A stretch of 64,000 nucleotides of DNA. Origin: Perognathus longimembris pacificus (taxonomy: Eukaryota; Chordata; Mammalia; Rodentia; Heteromyidae). Shown piece by piece: positions 33,672 to 44,392 of this stretch; positions within the stretch are counted from its first letter, which is position 1; each line of letters begins with the position of its first letter. The stretch spans positions 9,073,606-9,137,605 of the forward strand of contig NC_063181.1 in assembly GCF_023159225.1 (NCBI RefSeq), given 5' to 3'. A program made the translations under genes and the position numbers. The notes below the pieces were generated by a model, which worked only from the letters and a program-made list of their open reading frames with translations, was not told the origin of the DNA and searched no databases.

Positions 33672-33980
33672 CGTGATGGCTGCCAGCCACATGTAGCTAT
33701 TGAATACTTGAAATGTGCTAGTCTAAATTGAGTGCAAATTTAGATGAGCCATATGTAAAATGCACATGGAATTTCAAAGACATCATACAAAAATGTAAAA
33801 ATCCCATTTATAATTAAGAGTATTGATTCCATGTTGAACTGACAGTGTTTGGGGAACTTAAGGGTTAAATGAAACCTATAAAGCCTAATTTCACCCATTT
33901 ATTTAATCATACTTAAAAATGTAACCACTAGAAAATTTAAATTTCCCAAAGAGACTTATATTTTTATTGTCCAGCGCTCG
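33672..33980 (+). mobile_element. hAT-Charlie DNA transposon relic (MER58/MER3-like)
   Basis: CAGCCACATGTAGCTATTGA, ATACTTGAAATGTGCTAGTC, AATTTCAAAGACATCATAC, GGGTTAAATGAAACCTATAA and CACTAGAAAATTTAAATTTC, ending ATTGTCCAGCGCT, follow a widespread mammalian hAT-Charlie element to its terminal inverted repeat. No transposase frame is present; such copies are non-autonomous and long inactive. Confidence 0.65.
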
Positions 33981-34129
33981 TTTAATCATCTCTCTTGCAC
34001 TAAAGGACAGCAGAGTGTGAGACTGACCATGGTTAAGGGGTGGGTCCAATCTGGCATTTTCCCCCTCAGATATTGTAGCAGGGAGGGAGGGAGGGAAGGA
34101 GGTTCTCCAAAGTCCTCCAAACTGGGGAC

Positions 34130-34320
34130 CCCAAACTATGAGTGGGCGATTTATTATAAGCCTCTCCTGAGGGGCTTAGCACAATGTTTATGATGGATAA
34201 AGGCACTAAAGCTGTTCATTATTTATGTTTGCTAGTTTGTACACTTGTGCCTTTCAACAGTGTAGGAATAGGAATAGAATAAATTACTCAGTGATCTGGG
34301 AATTCATGTAACCCATATCT
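34130..34320. promoter_or_regulatory. conserved-looking AT-rich island
   Basis: Repeat-free DNA with GCGATTTATTATAAGCCTC and GTTCATTATTTATGTTTGC. Weak call from composition alone. Confidence 0.2.
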
Positions 34321-35131
34321 GCACTATGCTGTGTGTGAGTGTGCGTGTGCACATTTTAATGAGATACAGTTCTGTTTCAATTTGGGAAATCCCCAAAGCT
34401 CTCTTGCTTTGTTTTCTCCGACTCTAACTTAGCAGCTTTGGAAGCAGCAGCAAATGGAAGGATGAAATGGAAACAGCCAGGCAGAGACCCTCTAAAGGCT
34501 TCTGGTATTTTCTTCACTGTGAAATGTTGGCTGCTCTACGGCAGATGGCAAGTGTGTGCCCATTCCGCTGCAGACCTATGACCCTTTGTTTTTACTTTTC
34601 TGTGGTCTGTTTTCCCACAGTAGGTCTTCAGGACACACAATCAAACTAGAGCACTAACCCTTGGCACAGAATGTGGAATCTCAGGATCCCATCTGTATGC
34701 ATACAGGCCAGTAAATTACAGGCAATCCCAGTGCTCAAGAGGCGGTAATGAAAAGTGGTTAGAACTGGGCACTGTAAAGGATTATTCATGGGCACTTAGG
34801 CAAGGCGTTTACTGACTGGTACATTCAAGAGGCAGGCATGCGGTAGACACATGCTCATTGCTAGATGCCCAGGAAATAAAAATTAGTAAAACTTGCTTCC
34901 TGTTCCCACATATTCCAGTGAGAAAATTGTATTAAAATGAAGAGTAATTCAGGACTGTAACTTCTGGGAAGAGCGAACAGATAACATTTCCCTCTTTCAT
35001 TTGCTAAACACAATGAAGATCCCTGGACATTATATATAGCACAAAAATAAATACAGAGTAAAATGTTGAGGGGGAAGGCACATTGTCTAGGATCTTAGTG
35101 TCCCAAAAAGACATAATGGTAACTACTTTCC

Positions 35132-35135
<4 letters not shown>
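34321..35135. other. mostly unique, possible L2-class fragment
   Basis: Around 34,830-34,930, GGTAGACACATGCTCATTGC and AGATGCCCAGGAAATAAAAA resemble the L2/MIR-class phrase for old fragments. Nothing else is recognised. Confidence 0.3.

Positions 35136-35177
<42 letters not shown>
35136..35177. repeat. (CT)n microsatellite
   Basis: Twenty-one TC units. Confidence 0.97.
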
Positions 35178-35179
<2 letters not shown>

Positions 35180-35689
35180 CTTATATCCAAATGTGCAGTT
35201 AAAGAAACTTGTGACCCAAAAATGTCAACAGAAGCAGAGAAAAAAGGAAAATCCCCAGCGAAAGCTTATTGCTAGGGGCCCTAGAAAAACAGGAATATTT
35301 TAGACAATAACTGCTTTCTCTGTGCCAGCAATGGTTGTGTGGTAAGCCTAAACTTCCACTCTGGCCCGACCGTAAAGAGGTGTCTTGTGCTTCTTGGGGT
35401 GGTGTAGGAGGAGACTTAAGAGAGAGCACTTTCATCACTGGCCAGTGGTTAGGAAGCCAGCCTCCAGCATGGTGCCAGTGAACACCACCTAGAGAGAAAG
35501 AAGGAGGTATTCTTATACAACCTTCCAGCCAGAGTATTCTCAAGGAGAATTCCCAGAGCTCAAACGTTCAGCCCTGTCCAGTAGGAATGATGTGATTTTC
35601 CTCATTTGATCATACCAGTGGGGATCCAGGACTTCTTATCTAGTTAAAGATGTATGTACCTCCTGACGTTTCCCAGAATTTCATCTTAA

Positions 35690-37905
35690 AATGATAAATA
35701 GAAAAGAAAACCCCACCCAATTAGAATATCAGGAGAATAGACAGGAAAAAAAAAGAGCAATCTCACAGACTTTGTGGACTATAGGAATGTATCTATCATT
35801 TATGTCACCGGTGCACCAGAAAGACAGAAAAAAGAATAGGTAGTTGAATATGACTTGAAAAACAATGACCAAAGACTTCGTAAATTTTGAAAAATTTAAT
35901 AGTAGCTATGGAGGTTAGAAGTGGCACTATATTATTTCAGGAAAAGAACTATCAGCAAGTAATATAGATTACTAATATGAAGTAAATTAGAACAACTTGT
36001 TGTTACCAGGCTACTTTAAAAGAGTGTATAGAAAAAGAGGAAAAGCAGAGGATACAATTAAAAAAAAGAAACTGTGGAATATCAGGAAGGAAAAGGAACT
36101 GTGGGAAGAGAAGAAATGAGGAATATGATGAAATGATGAAATAATGATGAATATACATTTTCCTTCTTGAGTTTTAAATCTTATGTCTGATGTGATCTTA
36201 AATGTAGATATTTGGCATACTCAAGACAACTACTAAGAGAAGGTGGACTACAATAAGGTCTCTATACTTAAAACTAGTCAATTATCAATGTAAGAGATTG
36301 TAGAAATTCTGCATTATAACTACCTTCTACCTTGAACAGAATCAATATGCAGCACACATACCAAAATTTGTGAGGTGCAACTACATCAGTACTGAGAGGA
36401 AAAATTGCAGTATTGAAGAGGGATAAGCAACGTCACACATACAAATCTGACAAGCCAAATAAAATGGATTACTTTCTGGAGATGCACAAACTACTACAAC
36501 CCACTTGATGTGAAACAGATAATTTGAATTGCCTTATGTCATTAAAAAATTAGAATTTGTAAGTAGTAAACTCCTGTAAATATTTTCCCATGTTCAGATT
36601 TTGTTTCACTAGAGAATTCTGTCAGAAGTTTAAAGAAATAGTTCTACTGTTCTTCCAACAGTCTTTCATATTAAGAACTACTAACTTAGGAAATCAAGAT
36701 TCTGAAGAAAAATGGAAATGGTAAAAATGAAAGCTCAGTAAATCAAAATAGAAATCAAAGCATTACTAACAGAATAGATCATGTTGAAGAAAGACTATTC
36801 ACTAATAGATAAGATGGAGAAAATGATACACTTTTCTAAGCTGTAAGCTGTGCAGAAGTGAACAACTGATCCTTAGCCGGTCACATCTCAACTCACATAT
36901 AACAACAACCCAAGCACAAGCAAATACACAAAACCTCAGCTAGTTTGCCTCTACTTGAGTGGTGTAGGGACATCTGAGCATGTGGGTTAAGCTTGCACAC
37001 AAAGCCATCTCCAAGTGCAGTGGGAAGAAACAACATTGCGAGCCTCCCACTATACAATCCTGCTTGAGCATTGTGAACACTTCATGTACAAGACAATGAA
37101 AACATCCAATCAGTGAATTAACTTCAGATGTATAAATCAAAACACAGAAATATGGAGAAATTAGTCAATGTGATAACCACACAGGTCAACAACCCCACAG
37201 TAATAGATGTTCAGAACAGCAAGGATGAAATATGCCCAAATAACTCAAAAGCATTATTAGGATGATCAACAAAATGAAAGAAGCCATACATATAGTCCAT
37301 ATATAGTCCATATATATACCATATATATTACATATATATATATACACGCATACACACATACGTACATACACAAGAACATCTACTCTCTCTACTCCTCTTT
37401 AACACAGGCATTCCTAGGCAAAGTAATAAGGCAAGATAAACAAGAGGGATTCATTTGGATTAAGAAGAATTAAAAATATCCATTTGAAGAATACCTCCTC
37501 CCCCCAACTCCAAGATCTGATAAACACCTTTAGCAAAAAGCAGGATACAAAAGCAGCATACAAAAATCAGTAGCTTTGGGTGAGATGGATTGAAATAGAA
37601 TGTAAACATGTGGAGATGTAACAATGAAACTCCTTATATAACAGACGCTAATAAAAATACTAGCATTTTTGTATATAAAAATGAACAGACTAGAAGGAAG
37701 TCTGGAGAAAAATTCCATTAATGTTAGTGCCAAAAATATGTACCTAGGAATATACTGAATCAGAAATTGGAAGATTTCTACACTGAAAACTACAAAATCT
37801 TGAAGAAGGTCATTGAAGAAGATGGAAAGACCTCCCAAAGTCGTGGATTGGATAGAACTAGAACCTGGCAGTGTATAATGTTTAAGAGGGCCTTCATTAC
37901 AATCC
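35690..37905 (+). mobile_element. degraded L1M element (ORF1 end to mid ORF2)
   Basis: Colinear L1M landmarks appear in order: late ORF1 (TATCATTTATGTCACCGGTG, AACTATCAGCAAGTAATATA); the ORF1-ORF2 spacer (TTCTTGAGTTTTAAATCTTA, TGTCTGATGTGATCTTAAAT); then reverse-transcriptase coding remnants (TTTCACTAGAGAATTCTGTC; GCAGGATACAAAAGCAGCAT; GATTTCTACACTGAAAACTA; AAGATGGAAAGACCTCCCAA). Frameshifts and stops are everywhere, so no protein is encoded. The right end is truncated near 37,905. The segment 36,700-37,300 fits poorly and may be rearranged or another insertion. Confidence 0.7.
37577..37660 (+). mobile_element. L1 3' end nested in the L1M
   Basis: The ORF2 phrase AAATCAGTAGCTTTGG is interrupted and resumes as GCATTTTTGTATATAAAAA. 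The inserted piece contains GATGTAACAATGAAACTCC and ends GCTAATAAAAAT, a typical rodent L1 3' terminus. No clean target duplication was found. Confidence 0.45.
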
Positions 37906-38049
37906 AATCATTCTGGCACCTGACTTCTACTTTTCAATTGTAAGAAATGACAACTGGTAGTTATACTCTATACTGTAGCAGCCTGAACTAAAATACCCAA
38001 ATTGTAGTGTGTTGTTATAGATATCTTAGCAAACCATTCACTTCTTGTG

Positions 38050-38400
38050 TTGGTCCACTTTCTGTTACTATAACTAAAACCCGAGTTAAATGTTGATTTT
38101 TTTTTCCTCTGACAGTTTTGCAGGTTTCAGCTCATGATTGGTTTGTTATTTATCTTTTGCCCCTGTGGTGAGGCAACATATCATGGCAGGAAACAGGTTC
38201 AGGTTAACAAATGAGAAAAAAGGCAAGCTAACAAATGAAAAAAAAAAAAGAGAGAGAGAGAGAGAGACCAAGATCCCACAATGCTCTTCAAGAGTGGCCT
38301 AAAATTCTTGCTAGGTCTCGACTCTTAAAGGCTCCTCACCTCCTAACAGCATCACGGAATATGGATCAAGTCTTCAATACACAGACTTCATACTCCCGAA
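38050..38400 (-). mobile_element. MaLR-like LTR, reverse orientation
   Basis: GTTGGTCCACTTTCTGTTAC, TTTTGCAGGTTTCAGCTCAT, CTGTGGTGAGGCAACATATC, CTCCTCACCTCCTAACAGCA and ACAGACTTCATACTC keep the reverse MaLR order. An A-run plus (GA)n sits inside at 38,236-38,266. Confidence 0.55.
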
Positions 38401-38476
38401 TAGGTGGTAATTGTTGGTGTCATTACAGCTGGCCACAAAGTGCTTTCTTATTCACCAGCCTCTGGCTTGGTTTTCT

Positions 38477-38575
38477 TTTGGGGGAAAGAGGCAGTACTAG
38501 GATTTGTATTCTCAGTTTTGAGCTTGCTGTGTGTGGGGGTACTCTACTACTTAGCTATGCCTCCAGTGGGTTTTT
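38477..38575 (-). mobile_element. old ID/Geo-like SINE fragment
   Basis: GGCAGTACTAGGATTTGTAT followed by TACTCTACTACTTAGCTATG and CCTCCAG resembles a reverse tRNA-like monomer. Confidence 0.45.
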
Positions 38576-39473
38576 AAAATTTTAAACTGAACTTAAACCT
38601 AACACTTAAGTGGGCCATGGGTAAGGTTAATCAAAATACAATCTTAAGATGATACGTGACAAATAGCCTTTATAGGCTTAAAATGTTTTGCAACATTTCT
38701 ATATATTTTGTATTTGAAGTGTATATATGTGGCTTCAAATATATGCACAAATTTACACATTCTAGATCAAAACTGTCGTTTTCCTTCATTAAGTCACATA
38801 ACTTTTAGTTTATCTGTTTTTTAATCATTCCTTCATTGGTCAAAACTCAAACAAATATGTAGAATAATTGGTATTGGCATGGAAATTAGTTCCATATTAG
38901 CTACTCTTTTATTACTAGAAATTGGAAGTCCATGAATGACTTTTCAGACCTTCCTTTCTAAGTTTGCAGCCTGAAAACTAATTTTGTTTATTTTTTAATT
39001 TTTAAACTAGTATTTACTATTTAATGGGTATTTATAAGAGAGTTAATTATGTTGATTCCATAAATGCATACCATGCGCTTTGAACAGTATATTCCTGTCT
39101 TCCTTATTCCTCCACTCTCCCTTTTATTTTTTTTAATTTTAATTTTTTTTTTTTTGGAGACTAGATTTTAATCTGAGCAGCAATTCTGGGAAAGTGATAC
39201 AAGACTGAGGCTGTATACTGAAATTTAATATTAGCATTACATTCATGTTTTTGCTGTTTGTTTTTGTATCCATGAAATTTAATTGGTAGAGTCTTTTGTT
39301 TTAGTCTTCTCACACACCTGTTCCAGAGTTTGTCTAGGGCCTGAATTTGGTGCATTAGGCGAGGAAGACTACAGAGGACATGTAGCATATCTCTCTTCTA
39401 TAGCTGATAAAGCTAAGGTGAAGGAAGGAAAAATGCCAGGTTGTTAGGGATAGAACTGGCATTAAAAAAAATC
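38576..39473. other. AT-rich unique sequence, nothing firm
   Basis: A T-rich run near 39,122-39,160 may be a retroposon tail but no body is recognised. Confidence 0.35.
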
Positions 39474-39600
39474 ATAGTACCACTGGTCTGTAATCCCAAC
39501 AGGTGAAGGCAGGAGAATTTTAAGTTCAGGTCCATTGTGGAATTTAAGCTGGCAAGCAAGTCCTCGATACCTGAGCCTGCAGAGGACATTTCAAATTCAG
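39474..39600 (+). mobile_element. old B1-like SINE
   Basis: TAGTACCACTGGTCTGTAAT, CCCAACAGGTGAAGGCAGGA and AGTTCAGGTCCATTGTGG resemble the start of a 7SL-derived monomer in + orientation. Confidence 0.45.
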
Positions 39601-39842
39601 TCCACAACAGTAACTTATATGCGGGTGCCTCTGCAAACCCCCTTCCATGCAGACGTGTTTGTATGCGCATGTACACACATGCAGGTGGACTTAGGATGAG
39701 TTTGGACTCTCTACATTGGGGCAAAATTGTAAACCAGATCCAGTATTTAACATCATTTCAATTTTCATTAAAACATTTGACTCCTTTTCAACCACCAACT
39801 GCATATATGGATATATATGTATATGCATATACCATATGTATT

Positions 39843-39902
39843 ATGTAAACAGTAGCATATATACATATATATATATATATGTATATATGCTACTATTTAC
39901 AT
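39843..39902. repeat. 60-bp AT-rich palindrome
   Basis: A near-perfect palindrome with no spacer, centred between 39,872 and 39,873. Each 30-base arm contains GTAGCATATATACATATATA, with one mismatched pair (39,850 C / 39,895 A). The centre is alternating AT; the outer arms (TGTAAACAGTAGC / GCTACTATTTACA) are unique sequence. Confidence 0.95.
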
Positions 39903-40719
39903 CTTCTGGAAGCAGCCTGACAAGGAGCTTGGGGAATTATACAAGAGCCACCCTTTCTTCTGGACTCTCTAAGCTCATTTTCGACTGTGCTATATTACAA
40001 GAAAGAGGTACCCTGTTCTACATTACTTCAACTTCCCACAGAAATGTCTTTTCAGAGAGCAGTGATATAATATTATATCTTGAGTTTCCCTAGTGTTGCT
40101 AAAAGAAAACAGTGATATGAAGAATGCTCTTCAACTTTTGTGTAGCTGCTGTTGAAGACACTCTTTGTGATATTGTTCAACATCTTATACAAAGAGCCAG
40201 GAGAACGGCTCCATTTCTTGTCCTCTTTAATCACAGAATCCTTTCTTTGAATAAAAGCGTATGTGGAAACTTAATGCCTAAAGTAGATCAATATGGTTGA
40301 AATGGAGGCTGGAGTTCCTGAGCCTTTTTTTTTTTTTTTGGTCTACTTCCTTTTTATCCATCACCTCCCATTCCCCTGCATGCATGATCCCTTGTTAAAT
40401 ATCTCTCTTGAGCACAGTGTAAAAAAATCACTAAAGTCAGTCTAAGGTAGACAATATTTTGAGAATTTAGCACAAGAACAAAATTTGTCTCAAACAAATA
40501 GTTGTGTTTATTTTGATTTCACTCAGATTTGCAGTCCAATATGTTTTCTTTCTTGTCATGAATAAAAAGAGATTTACATAAATTAAGTGCCTAAAATGTA
40601 ATATTTCTTGTCTATTGTCTGTTCAAAAAGCCAAAAATGGCTGCCTCATTTTTCCTTAATCAAATGTTAAAGTAAAGGCAAATTTATTTATTTTAATGGT
40701 TCTAACATTTCAAGGTGAA
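39903..40719. other. AT-rich unique sequence, nothing firm
   Basis: A T run near 40,326-40,339 precedes a short pyrimidine-rich stretch resembling reverse L1 fragments, but too weakly to call. Confidence 0.35.
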
Positions 40720-41580
40720 TTTATTATGTCTCTCACCTGACAGCACTTTCTCATTACTGGTTCAGATAAGGATTCTCTTCGCAAGATATACACTCGTATG
40801 CATACATTTATTCTCCTTTTTCCCTAACTTCGTTTTCATTCTCTGCCCTTTTCTTCTACCCCATAGGCAACCATATTCAGCAGATTTCATGTATAACTTT
40901 AGGCCAGGATATGTTTCTTAATCATATTGTATTGCTTTGCTCACATGTACACATATTGGTTCATGCCTCATTGACTATCTACTCTGGTAAGATCTAGTCT
41001 CATTGCCCTATGTTCATATAAGCTACTGCTTTCATCTACTGCATAGTATCCTATGATGAGTAACCACCACCTGTTTCATGTCCTCCTTCCCAGTGATGTA
41101 CACCAGGTTGCCTCTTAACACCTGGCCACCACAAATAAAATAGCAATGAGCATCCCTGTACACATGCCTCTTTGGAGCTGTACAAGAATATATCTAGGAT
41201 ACAGGCATAGGAATGGAATTTCTGGGCTATAACATATGTGTATGCTTAACTTGACTAGGTATTGGCAGATTGTTCTCTGAAATGGCTATATCCATCCATC
41301 CATGTTCCCACCAGCAGTGCAGAGAGATCTTGCTTCTCCAAATCCCCAACAGCTGTTAGTATTATCTAGCTTTCTGATTTTTGCCAAGCCTTAAAATACT
41401 TTCCGTTATTTTTTCAGCTTGCATTTATCAGCTTGCAATTATTGTGAACAGATAGTCATATGCTTGTTTGGGCCTTTTCTTTCTACAAGTTACCTGTTTG
41501 TAGCTTTTGGTCAATTTTTAAAAAATATGAGGTAGCTGTCTTCCCTTTTCTATTTTCTAAGGTTCCTTATATATGTTTAA
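40720..41580 (-). mobile_element. old L1M/HAL1-type element, reverse orientation
   Basis: On the + strand: CATAGTATCCTATGATGAGT, CAGGTTGCCTCTTAACACCT, ATAGCAATGAGCATCCCTGT, TATATCTAGGATACAGGCAT, GGAATGGAATTTCTGGGCTA, GTTCCCACCAGCAGTGCAGA and TTTGGTCAATTTTTAAAAAA. This is the reverse complement of the L1 ORF2 3' region in correct order, heavily mutated. Confidence 0.65.
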
Positions 41581-41589
41581 TGATCAGTA

Positions 41590-41885
41590 TTTTCCAATAG
41601 AAATATCTTGTGGGCCTCACACAAATAAAAATGTTCCATTAGCAACATTAAAAGAGTAAAACGAAACCTGTGAAATTATTTCACAAACATTTTAATCAAT
41701 GTTATTTAACCTAATGCATCCCAAAGTATTATTGTTTCAGTATACAATCAGCCAATTTTCCACTAGCCTTTAAAAGCTGGTATATATTTCACATTCTGCA
41801 TGCTTTGGATTGGACCAGTTATATCTTAAGCAGTCAATAGCCAGTCATGGTTCTTAATGGGCAGAGAAGCTATGGTTATAAGCTA
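41590..41885 (-). mobile_element. hAT-Charlie DNA transposon relic (MER58/MER3-like)
   Basis: TTTTCCAATAGAAATATCTT, AACATTAAAAGAGTAAAACG, GTGAAATTATTTCACAAACA, CAATGTTATTTAACCTAATG and CAGTCAATAGCCAGTCATGG are the reverse complement of the element at 33,672-33,980. No coding capacity. Confidence 0.55.
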
Positions 41886-42013
41886 CCTTTGCAGCACCAT
41901 AAATTGCAAATATTATCCCTTTTTATGACGTGAATATTGACTCTTTGATGGTTTCCTTTATAAACTTCCTTAATTTTAATATTTAATTTGGTCTTTTGTA
42001 TTTTGAGAAATAC

Positions 42014-42031
42014 TACTTTGTATACAAAGTA
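42014..42031. repeat. 18-bp perfect palindrome
   Basis: TACTTTGTATACAAAGTA is a perfect dyad with two outward-facing CTTTGT/ACAAAG motifs, the core recognised by SOX/TCF HMG-box proteins. A binding role is only a possibility. Confidence 0.6.
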
Positions 42032-43865
42032 TACAATTTTTTTTTTTGCTCAGAATCTCTTATTTTCTGCTTTTACCTTTTCTGGTGACTCTGGTATAAA
42101 ATCATGGCAAAATATTTGTTAGACTAGTGCTTAAAGAGGTTGCACCTCTTGCAGAATAAAATGATGACAATCAGGACTTCTGACAAGATAGAGAATTATG
42201 GTCTTGATTTATCTTTCTATATGAAACAAATCTAAAAGGGAAAACAATATTATATGAACATATGTGCACATGTATACCTAGAAATCCATGTATATGTGGA
42301 TATATATGCACACTTATATGTACACTAACACACATATGTACACGTATATGTGAAGTTGAAGGTTTTATGGCAGGACATCAGGTAACAAAGGACAATAAAT
42401 CTGAGAGATGAAAAAATAAATGATGTAGTTATTAAATGTTTTCTCCTTTACTACCTGAAGAGGGATTTTAGGACACAGAAGTGGGAGGAAGAAACCACAC
42501 AGAACTCAGGGTACTCCAGAGTTGGAGATTTGGAGATAGAAGTTGAGGGATATGGAAAAAGCTAGACCAGAACAAGTTATCTGAGAGAACAGGAAGGAGA
42601 GGATATGAGAGGGGAGAAGAGAAGTGAGGTGTGGGGAGGAGAACGTAGGAAAGAAGTGGAGAGGGAAAGGTAGGGCAGGGCAATGGACAGAAGCAAGGAG
42701 AGGAGAAAACTGAAGATTTTTAGTAGGTCATTCAAGACTCTTCAACTGAGTACTAACCAACATATATGGATGAGGAAACTCCAGAAGCTGGAGAAAGAAT
42801 CATCCCAAGAGAGCAGAATGAGCAAATGTCAAAGCAAATACAGGGTTAGAATTAGTTTTGTTCTATTCTTACCAGATATAGTTTTAAAAAAAAAGAAGCC
42901 TCAACTGAACATTGGGTAGAATACTCAGAAGAACTCTGCTTCATTATTGGAGAAAAATTCCACCTACCAAAAAAAAAAGGGCAAAAAATCCATTTTGAGA
43001 ATGCTTTAAAAAATTCGAAATCCCTTTACATACACTAGCATACTGAGTTTGTTCTTGGAAAGCAACCTGGGATGCATGAGTCCTGTCTTAAAGATAAGGG
43101 AACAGATGCAGGAAAGTCATCTGACTTGCCAAAGTCAGTGTGTCTGGTAGAAGATGAAAAGGAGCAGACATTCAAGAACTCAGGAGCACAGCACTGTATT
43201 TCTCCAGTATTTGGATTTGGGAAAGAGTTCATGGCAGTGGTCGTTATCTTGAATGAGGCCTGCAAGCCACTGCTACTTACTGGCAATGGAGGAGATGGTA
43301 GAGCTGGCCCATCTAACTTCCAGGTCACCCAGCTTAGCTCAGTTCACCTCGCTTGGATGGCCAGCACCATGGGTGAACGTGTGACATTAATGGTAGGTCC
43401 TCAAGGAATAAAGTCTGTATGGATTTGTATATGAACAAAACTAACCTTGAAAATACCCTAGGAATGCACTATTTTTGGAGATTTCAAGCTTTTAACAAAA
43501 TTTCCCCAGGGCTAGGGCAGATCACGGTGGTGATGTGGATGGATATGTTGGGAATGGAGTATTCGGCTTGTGTTAGGGGGTCTGTTATGTGAAAATGCTT
43601 TTTATTTCTTTCATACACCAGAGTTCCACTTGTTGCGATAAGTGCATAGAGCCTACTACCTCCTCAGTCAAGGAGATGTGATCGCTGGGTATAAGGATGA
43701 ATTGAATTACCCACTTTCAAAATTGCTCTGTCTCTCTTCATTCCCATAGAACCTGAATGATGCGTCCAAGTAAATTAAATGTGTTGGCCATGTGACTCAG
43801 CTATGTAGCCCTCAAGGTATTATTCCATGCATGCAGAATGATGAGATGATGAGAGCTTCCTCCCG
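42032..43865. other. unique sequence with purine-rich stretch
   Basis: A tract at about 42,585-42,720 is purine-rich on +. A MIR-like core (AAAGATAAGGGAACAGATGC, CTGACTTGCCAAAGTCAGTG) lies near 43,090-43,145 on the - strand. No exon is recognised. Confidence 0.35.
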
Positions 43866-44392
43866 TACGGTTTAGATATGAATTATCCCCTCCCACCCCG
43901 ACTCTCCCCCAAAAAACACCAACTCAGCTTGTTTAAGGCTTGGTCCCAAGCTCATAGACCTAATCATTGAGACATGATTGGACCATGAGGGCTATGACCT
44001 AATCAATGATTAAATCCACTGAAGAACTTGAACTCTGGTAGCATTATTGGGAACTGATGGAAACTTGTAGAGATGGCATCTAATTGGAGAAAGTAAGTCG
44101 CTAGAAGTACATCTTTTGGGACCACATCTTATCTCAAGTCCCTCCTCCTCCTCCTCCTCCTCCTCCTCCTCCTCCTCCTCCTCTCTCTCTCTCTCTTACT
44201 CTCTCTCTCTCTCTTACTCTCTCTCTCTCTCTCTCTCTCTCATATTCCTATCTTCCTGATGTTCTGCCCCATCATAGGCCCATAGCAATGGGGCTGAGCA
44301 GCCATGGATTGAAACCTCTGAAACCATGAGCCTAAATAAACCATTCCTCTTTTCAATTTGTTTCTCAAAACTGGATAACATGCCTTGCTTAG
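43866..44392 (+). mobile_element. MaLR-like LTR with internal microsatellite expansion
   Basis: ACGGTTTAGATATGAATTAT, AAGGCTTGGTCCCAAGCTCA, TTGGGAACTGATGGAAACTT, AGCCATGGATTGAAACCTCT and AACCATGAGCCTAAATAAAC form a typical rodent MaLR-type LTR, related to that at 2,264-2,974. The U-rich middle has expanded into (TCC)n then (CT)n at about 44,141-44,241. Confidence 0.6.
44141..44241. repeat. (TCC)n-(CT)n compound microsatellite
   Basis: About 14 TCC units followed by CT runs with two TTACT interruptions; all pyrimidine on + except those two A bases. Confidence 0.97.

Noticed and set aside
35690..37905. Functional LINE-1 reverse transcriptase
   Set aside because: Landmarks are present but stops and frameshifts are frequent and both ends are missing.
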